From positions 1 to 33,987 of the forward strand of contig DASUBV010000145.1 in assembly GCA_035763085.1 (NCBI GenBank): a DNA stretch of 33,987 bases. Reading direction: 5' to 3'. Shown here piece after piece: positions 32,464 to 33,987 of this stretch. Each line of letters begins with the position of its first letter. Positions within the stretch are counted from its first letter, which is position 1. The notes beneath the pieces were generated by a model. It was not told where the DNA came from, searched no databases, and saw only the letters and a list, made by a program, of their open reading frames with translations. The translations under genes and the position numbers were made by a program. Source of the DNA: DASUBV01 sp035763085. Its GTDB lineage: Bacteria > Actinomycetota > Actinomycetes > Streptosporangiales > Streptosporangiaceae.

Positions 32464-32497
32464 GTAGAAGCATAGAACTGCGTAGAAATCTATGTAA
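32464..32497 (-). promoter_or_regulatory. AT-rich control region of the element
   Basis: On the minus strand TTACAT (32492-32497) and TATGCT (32469-32474) are 17 nt apart. On the plus strand the motif (G/A)TAGAA repeats at 32464, 32472 and 32482, and CATAGA (32471-32476) is mirrored by TCTATG (32489-32494). This is the only AT-rich, non-coding stretch of the element and probably drives the 107-aa, basic-protein and int genes. Confidence 0.5.
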
Positions 32498-32538
32498 CTG
32501 CTAGGGCTCGGGTCGTGGCTGATCGCAGGCCGGTGATA

Positions 32539-32838
32539 TCAGGTGTCATCACGCGGGCAAGATCCGTCCGCCGGCCGCTCGGGCTCGCCGAGTGGCCGGC
32601 CGCCGCGCCGGTCAGCGCCGAAGATCTCGACCTCGGCCAGGGTCCGCGGGTAGGCCAGGCCGCGCCGCAGTTTCCGGTCACGGCGGGCTCGGCGCTCATC
32701 GGCGAGAGCGCGCTTGACCGGTGCCATCCGGACGGCCAGCGCGGCCAGGTCGGCCCGGAACCGGCGAGTCCGCTCGCAGGCTTCAGCGTCAGGGCAGTGA
32801 TCGCCGTGCGGGCACGGTGCCGGCCCGGGCGCGGTCAC
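32539..32838 (-). CDS. Element protein of unknown function (99 aa)
   Basis: A 99-residue protein beginning with a Cys/His group (CPHGDHCPDAEAC) that may bind zinc, followed by a basic helix (RTRRFRADLAALAVRMAPVKRALADERRARRDRKLRRG) and a Pro-rich end. I recognise no family. The GTG start overlaps the preceding gene's stop as GTGA. The gene ends 42 nt before the element's control region. Confidence 0.6.
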   Translation of the reverse strand: MTAPGPAPCPHGDHCPDAEACERTRRFRADLAALAVRMAPVKRALADERRARRDRKLRRGLAYPRTLAEVEIFGADRRGGRPLGEPERPADGSCPRDDT

Positions 32839-33089
32839 TGGCCGTCCTCGCTGCCGGTCCTGGCCGCCTGCTGGCGCCGCAGATCGTCTATGACGGCGAC
32901 GAGCATCACGCGACCGGTCGACACTGCCCCGGCATCACGGCCGCCGGCGGCCTGCGCGGCCCGGACCTCGGACATGATCAGGGCCCGGTGCGCGACGCGC
33001 TCCAGGGGAGTCATCGCGGCCACGGCCCGCACGTAGAACGCGGCCAGCAGCGACCCGTCAGGCAGGCCGCCGCCATCGAAGCTGGTCAC
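32835..33089 (-). CDS. Element protein of unknown function (84 aa)
   Basis: An 84-residue, helical protein (SLLAAFYVRAVAAMTPLERVAHRALIMSEVRAAQAAGG, then VMLVAVIDDLRRQQAARTG). It has no recognised domain and no signal peptide. Both ends are coupled: GTGA overlap with the upstream HTH-like gene and with the downstream 99-aa gene, so it is translated as part of the cargo operon. Confidence 0.6.
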   Translation of the reverse strand: MTSFDGGGLPDGSLLAAFYVRAVAAMTPLERVAHRALIMSEVRAAQAAGGRDAGAVSTGRVMLVAVIDDLRRQQAARTGSEDGQ

Positions 33090-33568
33090 GTTTCCCTCCG
33101 GTCCATCTCGTCCAGCAGGAGCAGCAGCCCGCGGACAGCCGGATCGTCGGCCGGGTCGGGGCGCTCCAGCGCGATCAGCTTGTCGGTGACGATGCCCAGG
33201 CAGATCGCCATGCCCTTGGCCCGGGTCACGTCGCCTTCGCTCGCGTGCTTGCGCGCCAGACGGCGGTACAGTGCCGCGTCGGCCAGCAGGTCCGCGCTGA
33301 GCTTCGCCCGGATGGCGGACGGGTCGGCCGCCTTTTTGCTGGCAGCACCGGGACGAGTCCAGCCCGGCTCAATCCCCGCGTCTTTGATGATCTTCCGGAC
33401 TGATCCGGTGCTGATTCCGGCCTGACCAGCGGCTTCACGGCATCCGGCTCCGTCCTGGACGAGCTGGACTACCTGGTTGCGCTGTGCCTCCGTGATGGCC
33501 ATATGTCCGATTTTCGGCTGCCCGCTGGCATGTGCAGCGCGGTGTGCAGTCCGGTGTGCAGTCGTCAT
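33086..33568 (-). CDS. HTH-containing element protein
   Basis: A 160-residue protein with a helix-turn-helix near residues 35-60 (VVQLVQDGAGCREAAGQAGISTGSVRKIIKDAG). It is followed by a charged, helical region (IRAKLSADLLADAALYRRLARKHASEGDVTRAKGMAICLGIVTDKLIALE). The layout recalls small DNA-binding or terminase-small-subunit-like proteins of phage-type elements, but the match is only general. ATG 33568 is chosen because it overlaps the upstream stop as ATGA; ATG 33502 (MAITEAQ) is a shorter possibility. It is His/Ala-rich at the extreme N-terminus. Confidence 0.65.
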   Translation of the reverse strand: MTTAHRTAHRAAHASGQPKIGHMAITEAQRNQVVQLVQDGAGCREAAGQAGISTGSVRKIIKDAGIEPGWTRPGAASKKAADPSAIRAKLSADLLADAALYRRLARKHASEGDVTRAKGMAICLGIVTDKLIALERPDPADDPAVRGLLLLLDEMDRRET

Positions 33569-33882
33569 GCCGCGTGTCCGGTGACGAGCCCGACCGCGTA
33601 CCGGTGCGAGCACGGGCCGCCGTACTGGCCGCTCGGGCAGGAGCAGGACCAGTCCCCGCCTGCTGTGCGCTGTACCCGGTACAGGTCGTTGTCGCCCTGG
33701 ACGCTGGCCAGCACCCGGCCGTCATCGTCGGCCCGGCGTACGACCACGGCACCGAGGACGAGTAGCCGCTTCGCCTTGTCGGCGGAGGATTCCCGGTGCG
33801 GCGGCTCGGGCGGCATCGTCGTGGCCGTGCGCGGCGCTGTACGGACCGTAGGCGCGTAGAACTCGCGCGGGGATGTCGTCAC
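33565..33882 (-). CDS. SWIM-type zinc-finger element protein
   Basis: A 105-residue protein with a C-terminal SWIM-like zinc finger: CSCPSGQYGGPCSHRYAV (CxC...CxH). It is preceded by a strand-rich part, RADDDGRVLASVQGDNDLYRVQRTAGG. SWIM domains bind DNA or proteins. GTG 33882 is used because it forms a GTGA with an open frame upstream, the same coupling as the other genes. However, this frame stays open to the window edge (with ...RRILTWRGTRSG), so the protein may begin outside the window. Confidence 0.65.
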   Translation of the reverse strand: MTTSPREFYAPTVRTAPRTATTMPPEPPHRESSADKAKRLLVLGAVVVRRADDDGRVLASVQGDNDLYRVQRTAGGDWSCSCPSGQYGGPCSHRYAVGLVTGHAA

Positions 33883-33987
33883 CCGCGGGGACGGCTGCCC
33901 GGCTGCCGGGGGTGGCGTCCCGCTGCGGGTGCCGCGCCAGGTGAGGATGCGCCGTGCCCTGCCTTCGGCATGCGTCGTCTGAACGTC
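33879..33987 (-). CDS. Possible 3' end of an upstream element gene
   Basis: A stop-free frame enters from the right edge and ends with TGA at 33879-33881, overlapping the SWIM gene's GTG. Its roughly 35 codons are low-complexity (Pro/Gly/Arg). Only the coupling pattern supports it. Confidence 0.3.
   Translation of the reverse strand, partial: TFRRRMPKAGHGASSPGAAPAAGRHPRQPGSRPRG

Larger units (their letters stand above)
30570..33987. mobile_element. Integrative element inserted at selC (left part; continues beyond window)
   Basis: From the selC 3' end to the window edge all protein genes run on the minus strand, are small, overlap through ATGA/GTGA and lack household functions. The first is a tyrosine integrase whose 3' end faces the tRNA, the usual layout of elements integrated at tRNA 3' ends. 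The 86 nt between selC and the integrase (30570-30655) contain direct repeats TGTCAGA (30643-30649 and 30654-30660) that could be integrase arm sites. The other attachment site is not in the window, so the size is unknown. Confidence 0.8.

Noticed and set aside
1..33987. CRISPR arrays
   Set aside because: No regularly spaced repeats with variable spacers; all repeats found are short, adjacent or single inverted pairs.

Overview
The window is about 70% or more GC throughout. Genes are tightly packed, GTG starts are common, and many genes begin 6-7 nt after a TANNNT -10 element (leaderless starts). Gene content (actinobacterial-type LeuA, acVLRF1, HxlR regulators, GH15, FdhD/FdhA/FdhB/NrfD set) points to a soil-type actinomycete. 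I cannot name the genus from sequence alone.

Layout. (1) 1-1773: leuA, cut by the left edge. (2) 1896-3813: an oxidoreductase plus SnoaL-like protein operon, divergent from an HxlR-family regulator, with a tandem operator between them. (3) 3817-8429: an SseB-like protein, then a translation-stress neighbourhood of acVLRF1 (stalled-ribosome release factor), an ABC-F ATPase with a short-ORF leader, a small HTH protein and an enoyl-CoA hydratase. (4) 8510-11346: an ABC exporter translationally coupled to an APH-type phosphotransferase. (5) 11390-15350, minus strand: an MBL-fold hydrolase, a sulfotransferase-like protein and a GH15 glucan hydrolase. (6) 15407-16412: two paralogous small lipoproteins in tandem, separated by inverted and G-rich repeats. 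(7) 16663-19407: an SsuABC/TauABC-type importer. (8) 19404-25497: fdhD, divergent from fdhA-fdhB-fdhC. fdhA is read through an in-frame UGA as selenocysteine. (9) 25507-30436: a PP2C phosphatase, selD, an acyl-CoA ligase, and a GNAT/HxlR divergent pair with paired operators. (10) 30474-30569: selC, the selenocysteine tRNA. (11) 30570 to the right edge: an integrative element whose tyrosine integrase ends next to selC, followed by small coupled cargo genes.

The main story is a selenoprotein formate dehydrogenase locus. It has the enzyme with UGA and SECIS, FdhD (sulfuration of the cofactor), the Fe-S and membrane subunits, SelD (selenophosphate synthesis) and tRNA-Sec. SelA and SelB are not in the window. 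The integrated element at selC may have pushed them to its far side. No gene-free stretch exceeds 300 bases; the longest (15767-16052 and 16413-16662) hold repeats, a terminator-like hairpin and the importer promoter.
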